Shown here one piece after another: positions 1 to 7,286 of a DNA stretch of 12,269 nucleotides (position 1 is the stretch's first letter; every line of letters begins with the position of its first letter). A model generated the notes under the pieces. It was not told the origin of the DNA, did not search any database, and worked only from the letters and a program-made list of their open reading frames with translations. This DNA comes from an uncultured Collinsella sp. (lineage in GTDB: Bacteria > Actinomycetota > Coriobacteriia > Coriobacteriales > Coriobacteriaceae). The position numbers and the translations under genes are program-made. The stretch spans positions 1 through 12,269 of the forward strand of contig USMH01000016.1 in NCBI GenBank assembly GCA_900555745.1. The letters run 5' to 3'.

Positions 1-1000
1 TGCGACCCACGGTGTTCTCAAAGAAGCGGCTCTGGCTCTCGTGGATGCCCATGGAAGTGCCGCCCTCCAGGCAGGTGCGCGCATAGGCAGGATTGACGCC
101 CAGCTCGTACATGGTGTGCCCCGCCTCGTGGATGATGCTGTAGACGTTGGAGATGCAGTCGTCCTCGTAGATGTGTGTGGCGATGCGCGCGTCGCCCACG
201 GCAAAGCCCTCGCTAAACGGGTGCTCGGTAAAGGCAAGCGTGGTGTCGTTCAGGTCCAGGCCGACGAGCTTCATCAGGTCGAAGCTCATGGCACGCTGGG
301 CGGCCTCGGGCACATGCGCGTGCAAAAAGTCTGCAGCGGGCTGCTGGCCGCGCTCGCCGATGGCGTGCACGAGCGGCACGACCGTGGCCTTGACCTCGTC
401 GCAAAACGCGTCGAAGCTCTCGGTGGAAAGGCCGCGCTCGTACTGGTCGAGCCAAACATCGTATGGGTCGCGCTTGGGGTCCATGAGCTCGGCCTGATGC
501 TTAAGCTGGCCGACGATTCTATCTACATAGGGCTCAAAGCTCGCCCAGTCGTTGGCCGTCTTGGCCTTGTGCCACACGGCGTCGGCCTCGCAGGTGAGCC
601 TGGTCCAGGCTTCGGCCTCCTCGGTAGGAATAACGCTTGCCTCGCGCTGGTCGCGGCCGAGCACGCGGATCTCGTCGAGCAGCTGCGGGTCGTCGATTTT
701 GCCGCCTGCAACCGTCTCGCGCGCTAACGAGCGTACGAGCTCAACGGACTTCTCGCTGGTCAGTAGCTTGTGATGTTCGCCGGCAAGCGTGCCCATGGCG
801 TCGGCACGGGCGGCAGCGCCGTTGGCAGGAGCAATCGTCGCTCCATCGAACTCGGCAATCTTGAGCAGGTACTCGCGAGTCCACAGCTTGCCCTCGAGTT
901 TGCGGAACTTTTTGACGGCCTTGTCGACTTTAGCGGCCTTGACGCCCTTGGCAGCCTTTGCCACGGCGGCCTTGGCCTTCTTATCGAGTTTCTTTCCCAT
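1..1000 (-). CDS. M32 family (Taq-type) metallocarboxypeptidase, C-terminus cut by window edge
   Basis: Zinc-dependent carboxypeptidase of peptidase family M32, which removes C-terminal residues from peptides, probably in the cytosol. About 333 N-terminal residues of a family protein of roughly 500 are present; the reading frame runs off the left edge. The zinc site is complete: HEAGH at residues 291-295 (bases 116-130) and the third ligand Glu in IHESQSR (Glu 321), 30 residues after the first His, the spacing known for this family. Other family-like stretches are PYDVWLDQYERG and EHPF followed by GDARIATH. No signal peptide is visible. The start ATG at 1000 has AAGGA just upstream. An oddity is the first ~38 residues, very rich in Lys and Ala, preceding the usual family start. 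The gene is divergent from pheST; its own promoter was not clearly identified. Family assignment is confident, substrate preference is not known. Confidence 0.93.
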   Translation of the reverse strand, partial: MGKKLDKKAKAAVAKAAKGVKAAKVDKAVKKFRKLEGKLWTREYLLKIAEFDGATIAPANGAAARADAMGTLAGEHHKLLTSEKSVELVRSLARETVAGGKIDDPQLLDEIRVLGRDQREASVIPTEEAEAWTRLTCEADAVWHKAKTANDWASFEPYVDRIVGQLKHQAELMDPKRDPYDVWLDQYERGLSTESFDAFCDEVKATVVPLVHAIGERGQQPAADFLHAHVPEAAQRAMSFDLMKLVGLDLNDTTLAFTEHPFSEGFAVGDARIATHIYEDDCISNVYSIIHEAGHTMYELGVNPAYARTCLEGGTSMGIHESQSRFFENTVGR

Positions 1001-1118
1001 GCCGTATCCTTAATCTCGCAGGCCGAGCGCCGCAGGCGGGTGCACGGCCAGTTTGCACAGCTACCTGCCTTGTACCCAGCGCGAACAAAACTGAACGCGG
1101 CGATATGCTCGCAGAATG

Positions 1119-1127
1119 TGTTATCCT
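1119..1127 (+). promoter_or_regulatory. Extended -10 promoter element for the pheST T-box transcript
   Basis: TG-T-TATCCT (TG at 1119-1120, hexamer 1122-1127) forms an extended -10 element a few bases upstream of the first paired base of T-box stem I (1139). This fits a transcription start near 1134. No convincing -35 hexamer is seen, which is acceptable for an extended -10 promoter. Inferred from position and motif only. Confidence 0.5.
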
Positions 1128-1138
1128 ATAGCCCAATG

Positions 1139-1418
1139 CGTTGACGGAGAGGGTTTTGCCCGCCGCGTCGCCGGCAAGAGAGGGAAGGTCATGGGCTGCA
1201 AGCCTTCCTACGGTGGCAAGGGCCAAGCGTTCACTCCCGAGCAGTGACCTCAACGGGCGCGCGGCCGGTGGCAGCGAAGCCCCAGTAGGGAAGCCGTGAG
1301 CCTCGCGACAAGGGGCGCAGAGTGGGCACGGCGGGCCAGACATCCGCCGGGTCAAACAAGGTGGTACCGCGGAATTCAACCGTCCTTGGGCAATGTACAT
1401 GCCCGAGGACGGTTTTTT
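1139..1418 (+). promoter_or_regulatory. T-box riboswitch, tRNA-Phe responsive (UUC specifier)
   Basis: Leader RNA that senses uncharged tRNA-Phe and permits read-through into pheST. Stem I is closed by CGTTGA (1139-1144) pairing with TCAACG (1250-1255). Its apical part, around 1186-1207, has the GGGCTGCAAGC-type loop flanked by GAAGG/CCTTC. The descending strand carries the candidate specifier TTC (Phe) at 1230-1232. A six-pair stem III is formed by CGGCGG (1329-1334) and CCGCCG (1344-1349). The conserved T-box sequence AAGGTGGTACCGCG lies at 1358-1371. Its UGGU (1362-1365) can pair with a tRNA acceptor end ACCA, so the discriminator base would be A, as expected for tRNA-Phe. An intrinsic terminator follows at 1378-1418. 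Specifier, discriminator and downstream gene agree, so the assignment is firm; exact stem boundaries are hand-folded. Confidence 0.93.
1378..1418 (+). terminator. T-box regulated intrinsic terminator of pheST
   Basis: AACCGTCC (1378-1385) pairs with GGACGGTT (1407-1414), continued by an inner GGGCA/TGCCC stem (1388-1392 with 1400-1404) around a seven-base loop, and the hairpin runs into six T residues (1413-1418). It lies directly after the T-box sequence, so it should form when tRNA-Phe is charged and be replaced by the antiterminator when uncharged tRNA binds. Confidence 0.92.
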
Positions 1419-1502
1419 GTTACCGAACCGGGCCGCACATCCGCAGCTATCGGGTGCTAGCCGCCCCGGCAAGCGAGATGCGCGAGAGACGAAAGGGAAG
1501 AC

Positions 1503-2579
1503 ATGAGTCTGATTGATGATCTGGTCAAACTCGAGGAAGAGGCCAAGGAGCTCGTCGCAGGCGCTGACGACGCCGCCAAGCTCGAGGCTGCGCGCGTTGA
1601 GCTGCTCGGTCGTAAGGGCCGCATCACCGGCCTGATGCGCATGATGGGCAAGCTCGCCCCCGAGGATCGTCCCGTGATGGGCAAGCGCGCCAACGAGATG
1701 CGCCAGCTGATCGAGGGCATGCTCGACGAGCGCACCACCGAGATGAAGGCTGCCGCCCTCAAGCGCGCGCTCGAGCACGATGCCGTCGACATCACGCTGC
1801 CGGGCATCCGTCCGCAGATCGGCCACCAACACCTGATCAAGCAGATCATCGAGGAGGCCGAGGACATCTTCTGCGGCATCGGCTACACCGTCGAGTCCGG
1901 CCCCATGGTCGACACCTCCTACTACAACTTCACCGCGCTCAACGCCCCCATGGATCACCCGAGCCGCTCGGCCCGCGATACCTTCTACGTGGTCGACAAC
2001 AACCCCGGCAGCGTCGCACACCCCGAGGCTCACGCCCATGGCGAGTCCGACGTGCTCCTGCGCACCCAGACCTCGGGCGTGCAGATCCACACCATGGAGT
2101 CGCAGAAGCCGCCCATCTACATGATCTGCCCGGGCACTGTCTACCGTCCCGACACGGCCGACGCCTGTCACCTGCCGCAGTTCAACCAGATTGAGGGCCT
2201 GGTCGTCGACGAGGGTATCACCTTTGGCGATCTTAAGGGCACGCTTGACTACTTTGTTAAGTGCATGTTTGGCGAGGACCGCAAGACGCGCTACCGCCCG
2301 CACTTCTTCCCCTTCACCGAGCCCAGCTGCGAGGTGGACGTGAGCTGCCACGTCTGCGGCGGCAAGGGCTGCAACTTCTGCAAGCACAGCGGCTGGATCG
2401 AGATCCTGGGCTGCGGCATGGTCGACCCCAACGTTCTGATCAACTGCGGCATCGACCCCGAGAAGTACACCGGCTTCGCCTTTGGTATTGGCGCCGAGCG
2501 CGTCGCGGCACTGCGCTACGACCTGCCCGACCTGCGCACGTTGATGACTGGTGACATGAGGTTCTTGAACCAGTTCTAG
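1503..2579 (+). CDS. pheS: Phenylalanyl-tRNA synthetase alpha subunit
   Basis: Catalytic subunit of the alpha2beta2 class IIc enzyme that charges tRNA-Phe with phenylalanine in the cytosol. The 358-residue product has an N-terminal helical (coiled-coil) tRNA-contacting part (about 1-90), then the class II core. Visible landmarks are YYNFTALNAPMDHPSR (140-155), LLRTQTSGVQIHTM (185-198), the FTEPSCEVDV strand (271-280), and the C-terminal motif GFAFGIGAERVAALRYDLPDLR (324-345) ending in MRFLNQF. An insert between the FTEPS strand and GWIEILGCGM carries Cys 282, 285, 290 and 293 as CxxC-x4-CxxC, a likely zinc knuckle also known in PheS of many Gram-positive bacteria but absent in E. coli. The start ATG has GAAAGGGAAG just upstream. 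It is the first gene of the pair, regulated by the T-box; pheT begins 63 bases after its stop. Confidence 0.97.
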   Translation: MSLIDDLVKLEEEAKELVAGADDAAKLEAARVELLGRKGRITGLMRMMGKLAPEDRPVMGKRANEMRQLIEGMLDERTTEMKAAALKRALEHDAVDITLPGIRPQIGHQHLIKQIIEEAEDIFCGIGYTVESGPMVDTSYYNFTALNAPMDHPSRSARDTFYVVDNNPGSVAHPEAHAHGESDVLLRTQTSGVQIHTMESQKPPIYMICPGTVYRPDTADACHLPQFNQIEGLVVDEGITFGDLKGTLDYFVKCMFGEDRKTRYRPHFFPFTEPSCEVDVSCHVCGGKGCNFCKHSGWIEILGCGMVDPNVLINCGIDPEKYTGFAFGIGAERVAALRYDLPDLRTLMTGDMRFLNQF

Positions 2580-2642
2580 AACGCTTTCTTCTTAGTTGCA
2601 GTTTCCGGCTCAAAGCCGCATTTATGAAAGGAGACCAGTTAG

Positions 2643-5096
2643 ATGCGCGTTTCTTACGACTGGCTCAAGACCATGATCGATATTCCGGAGGATCCCAAGA
2701 CCCTTTCGGACGAATATATCCGTACCGGCACCGAGGTCGAGGCGATCGACACCGTGGGCGAGTCCTTCGACCACGTGGTGACCGCCAAGGTGCTCACCAA
2801 GACCCCGCACCCCGATAGCGACCACATGTATGTGTGCTCGGTCGACGTGGGTGACAAGAACCTCGACGCCGACGGCAACCCCGCTCCGCTGCAGATCGTC
2901 TGCGGCGCGCAGAACTTCGAGGCCGGCGACCACATCGTCACGGCCATGATTGGCGCCGTGCTTCCCGGCGACGTCAAGATCAAGAAGAGCAAGCTTCGCG
3001 GCGTCGTGTCCATGGGCATGAACTGCTCCGCGCGCGAGCTCGGCCTGGGTGGCGACCACTCCGGCATCATGATCCTGCCCGAGGATACGCCCTGCGGCAT
3101 GCCGTTTGCCGAGTACGTGGGCTCGAGTGATACCGTGCTCGACTGCGAGATCACGCCCAACCGCCCCGACTGCCTGTCTATGATCGGTATGGCCCGTGAG
3201 GCCGGCGCCATCTTCGATCGCGATTTCCACGTTGAGCTGCCCGCCATCAAAGCCGAGACCGGCCGCGCGACCGACGACGAGCTTTCCGTCGAGATTGCCG
3301 ACGAGGGCCTGTGCGACCGCTACGTTGCCCGCATCGTGCGCAACGTCAAGGTCGGCTCGTCGCCCGACTGGATGGTCAAGCGCCTTAACGCCTTGGGTGT
3401 GCGCCCGCACAACAACATCGTCGACATCACCAACTATGTGATGATGCTCACCGGTCAGCCGCTGCACGCCTTTGACCTGGACACCTTTGCCGAGCGCGAT
3501 GGCCACCGTCGTGTGGTGGTTCGCGCCGCCCAGCAGGACGAGAAGTTCACGACGCTCGACGGCGAGGAGCGCGTGCTCGACGCCGGTATGGGCCTCATCA
3601 CCGACGGCGAGCGTCCCGTGGCGCTGGCCGGTGTCATGGGTGGCATGGATTCCGAGATTGAGGACGACACCGTCGACGTGATGGTCGAGAGCGCCTGCTT
3701 CAACGCCGGCCGCACCTCGCACACCAGCCGCGACCTTTCGCTGATCTCCGACGCCTCCATTCGCTTTGAGCGCCAGGTTGACGAGACCGGCTGCGTGGAT
3801 GTTGCCAACATTGCCTGCGCGTTGATTGAGGAGATCGCCGGCGGCGAGGTCGCCCCCGGCTATGTGGACGTGTTCCCCGCGCCCAAGACCATCGACAGCA
3901 TCAAGCTGCGCCTGGCCCGCGTGCACGCCATCTGCGGTGCCGACATCGAGTCCGACTTTATCGAGCGCTCGCTCACCCGCCTGGGCTGCACCGTCGAGCG
4001 CGACGGCGAAGACTTTATGGTTACCCCGCCGAGCTTCCGCCCCGACCTGCCGCGCGAGATTGACCTGATCGAGGAGGTCCTGCGCCTGTGGGGCATGGGC
4101 CGCGTGACGGCGACCATCCCGGCTGCCAAGAACCACATTGGCGGCCTGACCCGCGAGCAGAAGCTCACCCGTAAGGTCGGCGAGATCCTGCGCGCCTGCG
4201 GCCTCAACGAGACCACGACTTTCGGCTTTGCCGCCCCGGGTGACCTGGAGAAGATTGGCATGTCCACCGAGGGCCGCGGCTGCCCCGTGGTTCTCATGAA
4301 CCCGCTGGTAGCCGAGCAGACCGAGATGCGTCGTTCGCTGCTGCCGGGCCTGCTGCAGTCCGTGGCCTACAACGAGGCGCACGGTACGCCCAACGTGCAC
4401 CTGTACGAGGTCGGCAGCCTGTTCCACGGTCGCGAGAACGCCAGCCTGCCCAAGGAGACCAAGTCCGTGGCGGGTGTGCTCTCGGGCCAGTGGAGCGAGC
4501 AGTCCTGGAACATGAAGTACCGCAAGCTGCGTTTCTTCTTTGGCAAGGGCATCGTTGAGGAGCTGCTTGCCCAGCTGCGCATCGAGAAGGTTCGCTTCCG
4601 TCCCGTCGAGGGCGAGAGCCATGCCTTCCTGCAGCCGGGTCGTGCTGCCGAGGTGCTCTCGGGCGGTACCGTGCTGGGCTGGGTCGGCGAGATTCACCCC
4701 GAGGCGCGCGAGGCGATGGGCATCGACGAGGTTGTCGTTGCCTTTGAGCTCGACCTGGACAAGCTGATCAAGGGCGCCCGCAACCAGGAGAACTACCGCG
4801 AGTTCTCGCAGTACCCGGCCGTTGAGCACGACCTTGCTATCGTGGTCGACAACACTGTGACCTGCGAGGATCTTGAGCGTCGTATTACGAGTGCCGGCGG
4901 CAAGCTGCTCGAGGGCGTGCGCCTGTTCGATGTCTACCGCGATCCGGTCCGCATCGGCAAGGGCAAGAAATCCATGGCCTTTGCGCTTACGTATCGCTCC
5001 GACGACCACACGCTCACCAGCGAAGAGGTCGAAAAGGTGCACCAGAAGATCGTCACCAAGGTGTGCAAGAGCGTAAACGGCGAGGTCCGCGGCTAG
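2643..5096 (+). CDS. pheT: Phenylalanyl-tRNA synthetase beta subunit
   Basis: Large subunit of phenylalanyl-tRNA synthetase, giving tRNA recognition and editing of mischarged Tyr-tRNA-Phe. The 817 residues match the usual length of about 800. Order of domains: N-terminal region with an EMAP-like OB fold (about 40-155, including SKLRGVVSMGMNCSARELG), B1/B5-type segment EITPNRPDCLSMIGMARE (169-186), the B3/B4 editing core with RPHNNIVDITNYVM (254-267) and LTGQPLHAFD, the GRTSHTSRDLSLISDASIRFERQ stretch (356-378), a B5 domain with FRPDLPREIDLIEEVLRLWG (465-484), the synthetase-like core, and a C-terminal FDX-ACB anticodon-binding domain from about 723 (YPAVEHDLAIVV to the end). AAAGGAG at 2627-2633, nine bases before the ATG, fixes the start. 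It is cotranscribed with pheS, and a terminator follows at 5205-5239. Confidence 0.97.
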   Translation: MRVSYDWLKTMIDIPEDPKTLSDEYIRTGTEVEAIDTVGESFDHVVTAKVLTKTPHPDSDHMYVCSVDVGDKNLDADGNPAPLQIVCGAQNFEAGDHIVTAMIGAVLPGDVKIKKSKLRGVVSMGMNCSARELGLGGDHSGIMILPEDTPCGMPFAEYVGSSDTVLDCEITPNRPDCLSMIGMAREAGAIFDRDFHVELPAIKAETGRATDDELSVEIADEGLCDRYVARIVRNVKVGSSPDWMVKRLNALGVRPHNNIVDITNYVMMLTGQPLHAFDLDTFAERDGHRRVVVRAAQQDEKFTTLDGEERVLDAGMGLITDGERPVALAGVMGGMDSEIEDDTVDVMVESACFNAGRTSHTSRDLSLISDASIRFERQVDETGCVDVANIACALIEEIAGGEVAPGYVDVFPAPKTIDSIKLRLARVHAICGADIESDFIERSLTRLGCTVERDGEDFMVTPPSFRPDLPREIDLIEEVLRLWGMGRVTATIPAAKNHIGGLTREQKLTRKVGEILRACGLNETTTFGFAAPGDLEKIGMSTEGRGCPVVLMNPLVAEQTEMRRSLLPGLLQSVAYNEAHGTPNVHLYEVGSLFHGRENASLPKETKSVAGVLSGQWSEQSWNMKYRKLRFFFGKGIVEELLAQLRIEKVRFRPVEGESHAFLQPGRAAEVLSGGTVLGWVGEIHPEAREAMGIDEVVVAFELDLDKLIKGARNQENYREFSQYPAVEHDLAIVVDNTVTCEDLERRITSAGGKLLEGVRLFDVYRDPVRIGKGKKSMAFALTYRSDDHTLTSEEVEKVHQKIVTKVCKSVNGEVRG

Positions 5097-5204
5097 GTCC
5101 TGCGCTGGGGTATGGGTCAGCGGTGGCTGCTGCTGAATCCTACGTGACCGCTATGCCCGGTATAAGGCGCTGCTGAGCCTGCATATATGACACGCGCATT
5201 ACAT

Positions 5205-5239
5205 AACGGCGTGCTGCTTTGTCGGCAGTGCGCCGTTTT
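5205..5239 (+). terminator. Probable intrinsic terminator of the pheST operon
   Basis: AACGGCG (5205-5211) pairs with CGCCGTT (5231-5237), extended by wobble-containing TGCTG/CAGTG pairs, and is followed by TTTT (5236-5239). The T-tract is short, so efficiency is uncertain. The hairpin's 3' half overlaps the -35/-10 spacer of the next promoter. A weaker stem, AGCGGT (5119-5124) with ACCGCT (5147-5152), lies closer to pheT but lacks a T-tract. Confidence 0.6.
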
Positions 5240-5247
5240 GCTATGAT
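5219..5247 (+). promoter_or_regulatory. Promoter of the CbiM/Q/O metal-uptake operon
   Basis: TTGTCG (5219-5224), a 17-base spacer and TATGAT (5242-5247), preceded by TG (5239-5240) as an extended -10. The expected transcription start is near 5254, immediately in front of the GTGTTAC palindrome at 5258-5285. The spacer is shared with the arm of the pheST terminator. Inferred from sequence only. Confidence 0.6.
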
Positions 5248-5257
5248 AGCCCGCGGC

Positions 5258-5285
5258 GTGTTACGAATCTGACAATACGTAACAC
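5258..5285 (+). promoter_or_regulatory. Predicted NikR operator (GTGTTAC-N14-GTAACAC)
   Basis: A perfect inverted repeat: GTGTTAC (5258-5264) and GTAACAC (5279-5285) separated by 14 bases, with one more complementary pair (G/C) on the inner side of each arm. This is the half-site sequence and spacing described for nickel-dependent NikR repressors of the Geobacter/Desulfovibrio type, distinct from the GTATGA-N16-TCATAC sites of E. coli. It begins about four bases after the predicted transcription start of the CbiM/Q/O operon, where a bound repressor would block initiation or escape. No nikR gene is in the window. The alternative is an RNA hairpin in the leader (8 bp stem, 12-base loop), but it has no T-tract. 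Confidence 0.72.
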
Positions 5286-5342
5286 TGACAAGGTGATTCA
5301 AGCGGCGTTGCAATTCCGTGCGCCGATAACCGGGAGGCGTAC

Positions 5343-6428
5343 ATGCACATTCCAGATAATTATCTGTCCCCGCAGACCGATGCCGTCATGGCGGTGGCGA
5401 TGGTGCCCGTTTGGGTCCACTGCATCAAGAAGGTGCGCGCCACGCTCGATCGCGAGCATATGGCTTTCCTGGGCATCTGCGCCGCGTTCTCCTTCCTGCT
5501 CATGATGTTCAACGTGCCGCTGCCTGGCGGCACCACAGGCCACGCCGTCGGTGGCGCCCTCATTGCGCTGCTGCTAGGCCCCGAGGCCGCGGCTATCGCT
5601 GTCTCGGTCGCGCTGGCGCTGCAGGCGCTGCTGTTTGGCGACGGCGGCATCCTGTCCTTTGGCGCCAACTGCTTTAACATGGCCTTCGTGCTGCCGTTTG
5701 CCGCTGCTATCGTGTTTCGTGCGCTCAACAGCCGTTTGCATGGCAAGGGCTGGGGCACCTCGGTTTCGGCCGTCGTAAGCGGCTGGGTCGGCCTGTGCCT
5801 GGCGGCCCTGTGCGCGGCGATCGAGTTCGGCATTCAGCCCATGCTCTTCACGAATGCATTGGGCGCTCCGCTGTACTGCCCCTTCCCGTTGTCTGTGGCT
5901 ATTCCGGCCATGTTGATCCCGCATATGCTGGTTGCCGGCGTGATCGAGGGCGTGGCGACGGCCGCCATCTACGGTTTCATTAAGAAGACGGCGCCGAGCG
6001 TTATCGTCGGGCCCGAGGCCGTCGATGGCCAGCTTGCTGCCGAGGGCACTGCTGCCAAGAAGACCTCGCTGGTCCCCACGCTCATTCTGGTCGCCGTGCT
6101 TGTCGTGGCTACGCCGCTCGGCTTGCTTGCCACCGGTGACGCCTGGGGTGAGTGGGATGCCGAGGGCGCCGCGACCGCCGTTCAGGAGGCTGGCGACGAC
6201 AGCCTGCAGGCTTCGGTCGGCCTCGACACCCCGACTTTTGCCGATGCCCTGCCCACGGGCGATTACCTGCAGGCCTATTCCGAGGAGCAGGGTCTTGGCT
6301 TTGCCGGTCAGGCTGCCATGTATATCCTGTCCGGCGTGATTGGCGTGGCGGTGCTCACCATCGCATTCCGTCTGATTTCGCTGACGGTTAAGGAAAGCGG
6401 TGCTCATGGCAATAGCCGAGCTGCCTAG
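5343..6428 (+). CDS. cbiM: ECF transporter substrate-binding component CbiM/NikM fused to an N-type (CbiN/NikN-like) C-terminus
   Basis: Integral membrane S-component of an energy-coupling factor transporter for Co2+ or Ni2+. The N-terminal about 215 residues are a CbiM/NikM domain with multiple membrane segments. The mature start MHIPDNYLSP supplies the N-terminal amine and His 2, and His 67 lies in GGTTGHAVGG. His 2 and His 67 are the square-planar metal ligands known from NikM structures, so the start codon is well supported; GGGAGG at 5332-5337 gives a good ribosome site. The remaining part (about 235-361) has two further membrane helices, one beginning VPTLILVAVLVVATPLGLLA, with an extracytoplasmic GDAWGEWD...DYLQAYSEEQG loop between them, resembling the small N subunit, so M and N appear fused in this 361-residue protein. 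The upstream NikR-type operator suggests nickel as substrate; the metal is not proven by the protein itself. The stop overlaps the start of the next gene. Confidence 0.93.
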   Translation: MHIPDNYLSPQTDAVMAVAMVPVWVHCIKKVRATLDREHMAFLGICAAFSFLLMMFNVPLPGGTTGHAVGGALIALLLGPEAAAIAVSVALALQALLFGDGGILSFGANCFNMAFVLPFAAAIVFRALNSRLHGKGWGTSVSAVVSGWVGLCLAALCAAIEFGIQPMLFTNALGAPLYCPFPLSVAIPAMLIPHMLVAGVIEGVATAAIYGFIKKTAPSVIVGPEAVDGQLAAEGTAAKKTSLVPTLILVAVLVVATPLGLLATGDAWGEWDAEGAATAVQEAGDDSLQASVGLDTPTFADALPTGDYLQAYSEEQGLGFAGQAAMYILSGVIGVAVLTIAFRLISLTVKESGAHGNSRAA

Positions 6429-7242
6429 CTGGCTTGCGGACGAGCAGCGTTACGAGCCCACGGGCGCTCGGCATCGCGTAATGCAACAGAATGTCCTGCA
6501 CCTGGCGAGCCTGCTTGAGCGGGTTCGCCTGGGTGGAGGCGCGCACGAGGGCGGGTCGATGGTCGACCGCGCCCTTTCTTGCGTTTCGGCTCCGGTGCGC
6601 CTGGTGGGGATGTTCGTTTGCGTCCTGTGCGTGTGTCTGACACAGAGCCCGCTATACCTCATGTTGATGGCGGCCATTGCGCTGGTGCTCGTTGCCGTGC
6701 GCCCCGTACGCGGGCTGCGGGCGACCTTTGTGCCGGCGCTTGGCGCCGCGGGGCTCGCAGTGGTTTTGGCGCTGCCTGCCCTGCTGCTGGGCGCTTCCGC
6801 TACGGGCGCCATGCTCAAAATTGCGCTCAAGACCTTCATTAATGTGTCGCTGGTGCTGGGCGTTTCGTGGACCCTCACGTGGAGCCGCATGTCGGCGGCG
6901 CTCAAGATGCTTCATCTGCCCGACGAAGTTATCTTTACGTTTGATATGGCGCTCAAGCACGTCGAGGTGCTGGGTCGCACGGCGCACAATTTGTGCGAAT
7001 CGGTCATGCTGCGCAGCGTTGGCCGTGCGCCTGAGGGATTTTCGCGTACCGATTCGATCGCGGGTATCATGGGCATGACCTTTATCAAGGCGATGGAATG
7101 CAGCCGCGCGATGGACGAGGCTATGCTTTGCCGCGGCTTTGCCGGTGCGTATCCGGCTCCCGCGCGCGCCGGGTTTGGCTGGCGCGATGCCGTTTACGCA
7201 GCCGTTGTGGTTCTGCTCGCCGTGTTGTGCGCAGTGCTGTAG
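6406..7242 (+). CDS. cbiQ: ECF transporter transmembrane component CbiQ/NikQ (EcfT family)
   Basis: Coupling membrane protein that links the ATPase to the M-N component in cobalt/nickel ECF transporters. The 278 residues begin with a soluble stretch, then hydrophobic helices (for example VRLVGMFVCVLCVCLTQ and LMLMAAIALVLVAV), a cytoplasmic coupling region with MSAALKMLHLPDEVIFTFDMALKHVEVLG, and the C-terminal EcfT signature AMDEAMLCRGF, a variant of the Ala-Arg-Gly motif that contacts the ATPase; a final helix closes the protein. The coding region overlaps the end of cbiM by 23 bases, indicating translational coupling. The start is ambiguous: GTG at 6400 has AGGA five bases upstream, while ATG at 6406 has it eleven bases upstream; the two differ by only two residues. 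Confidence 0.9.
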   Translation: MAIAELPSWLADEQRYEPTGARHRVMQQNVLHLASLLERVRLGGGAHEGGSMVDRALSCVSAPVRLVGMFVCVLCVCLTQSPLYLMLMAAIALVLVAVRPVRGLRATFVPALGAAGLAVVLALPALLLGASATGAMLKIALKTFINVSLVLGVSWTLTWSRMSAALKMLHLPDEVIFTFDMALKHVEVLGRTAHNLCESVMLRSVGRAPEGFSRTDSIAGIMGMTFIKAMECSRAMDEAMLCRGFAGAYPAPARAGFGWRDAVYAAVVVLLAVLCAVL

Positions 7243-7270
7243 CGCGGGCGGTCGAGCCGTCGATGTGGAT

Positions 7271-7279
7271 AGGGAAGGG
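7271..7279 (+). promoter_or_regulatory. Ribosome binding site deciding the CbiO/NikO start
   Basis: AGGGAAGGG lies seven bases in front of TTG at 7287. The upstream in-frame ATG at 7263 has only a weak GGGCGG ten bases before it, and the conserved ABC fold starts well after both. The strong site inside the longer reading favours initiation at the TTG. Confidence 0.5.
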
Positions 7280-7286
7280 CGACGTT

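Noticed and set aside
41..727. A 228-codon plus-strand open frame over the M32 gene
   Set aside because: It is antisense to the M32 carboxypeptidase, whose zinc motifs are intact on the minus strand.
981..2387. A 468-codon open frame antisense to pheS and its leader
   Set aside because: It runs across pheS, the T-box and the terminator; composition is that of a codon-bias shadow.
2622..5042. An 806-codon open frame antisense to pheT
   Set aside because: It mirrors the strong codon bias of pheT; the protein is a Val/Ala/Gly/His-rich shadow with no recognisable family, while the plus strand encodes an intact PheT.
5248..5342. Possible cobalamin riboswitch in the leader of cbiM
   Set aside because: The leader is only about 90 bases and shows no B12-box-like sequence; the NikR-type palindrome explains the conserved-looking part better.
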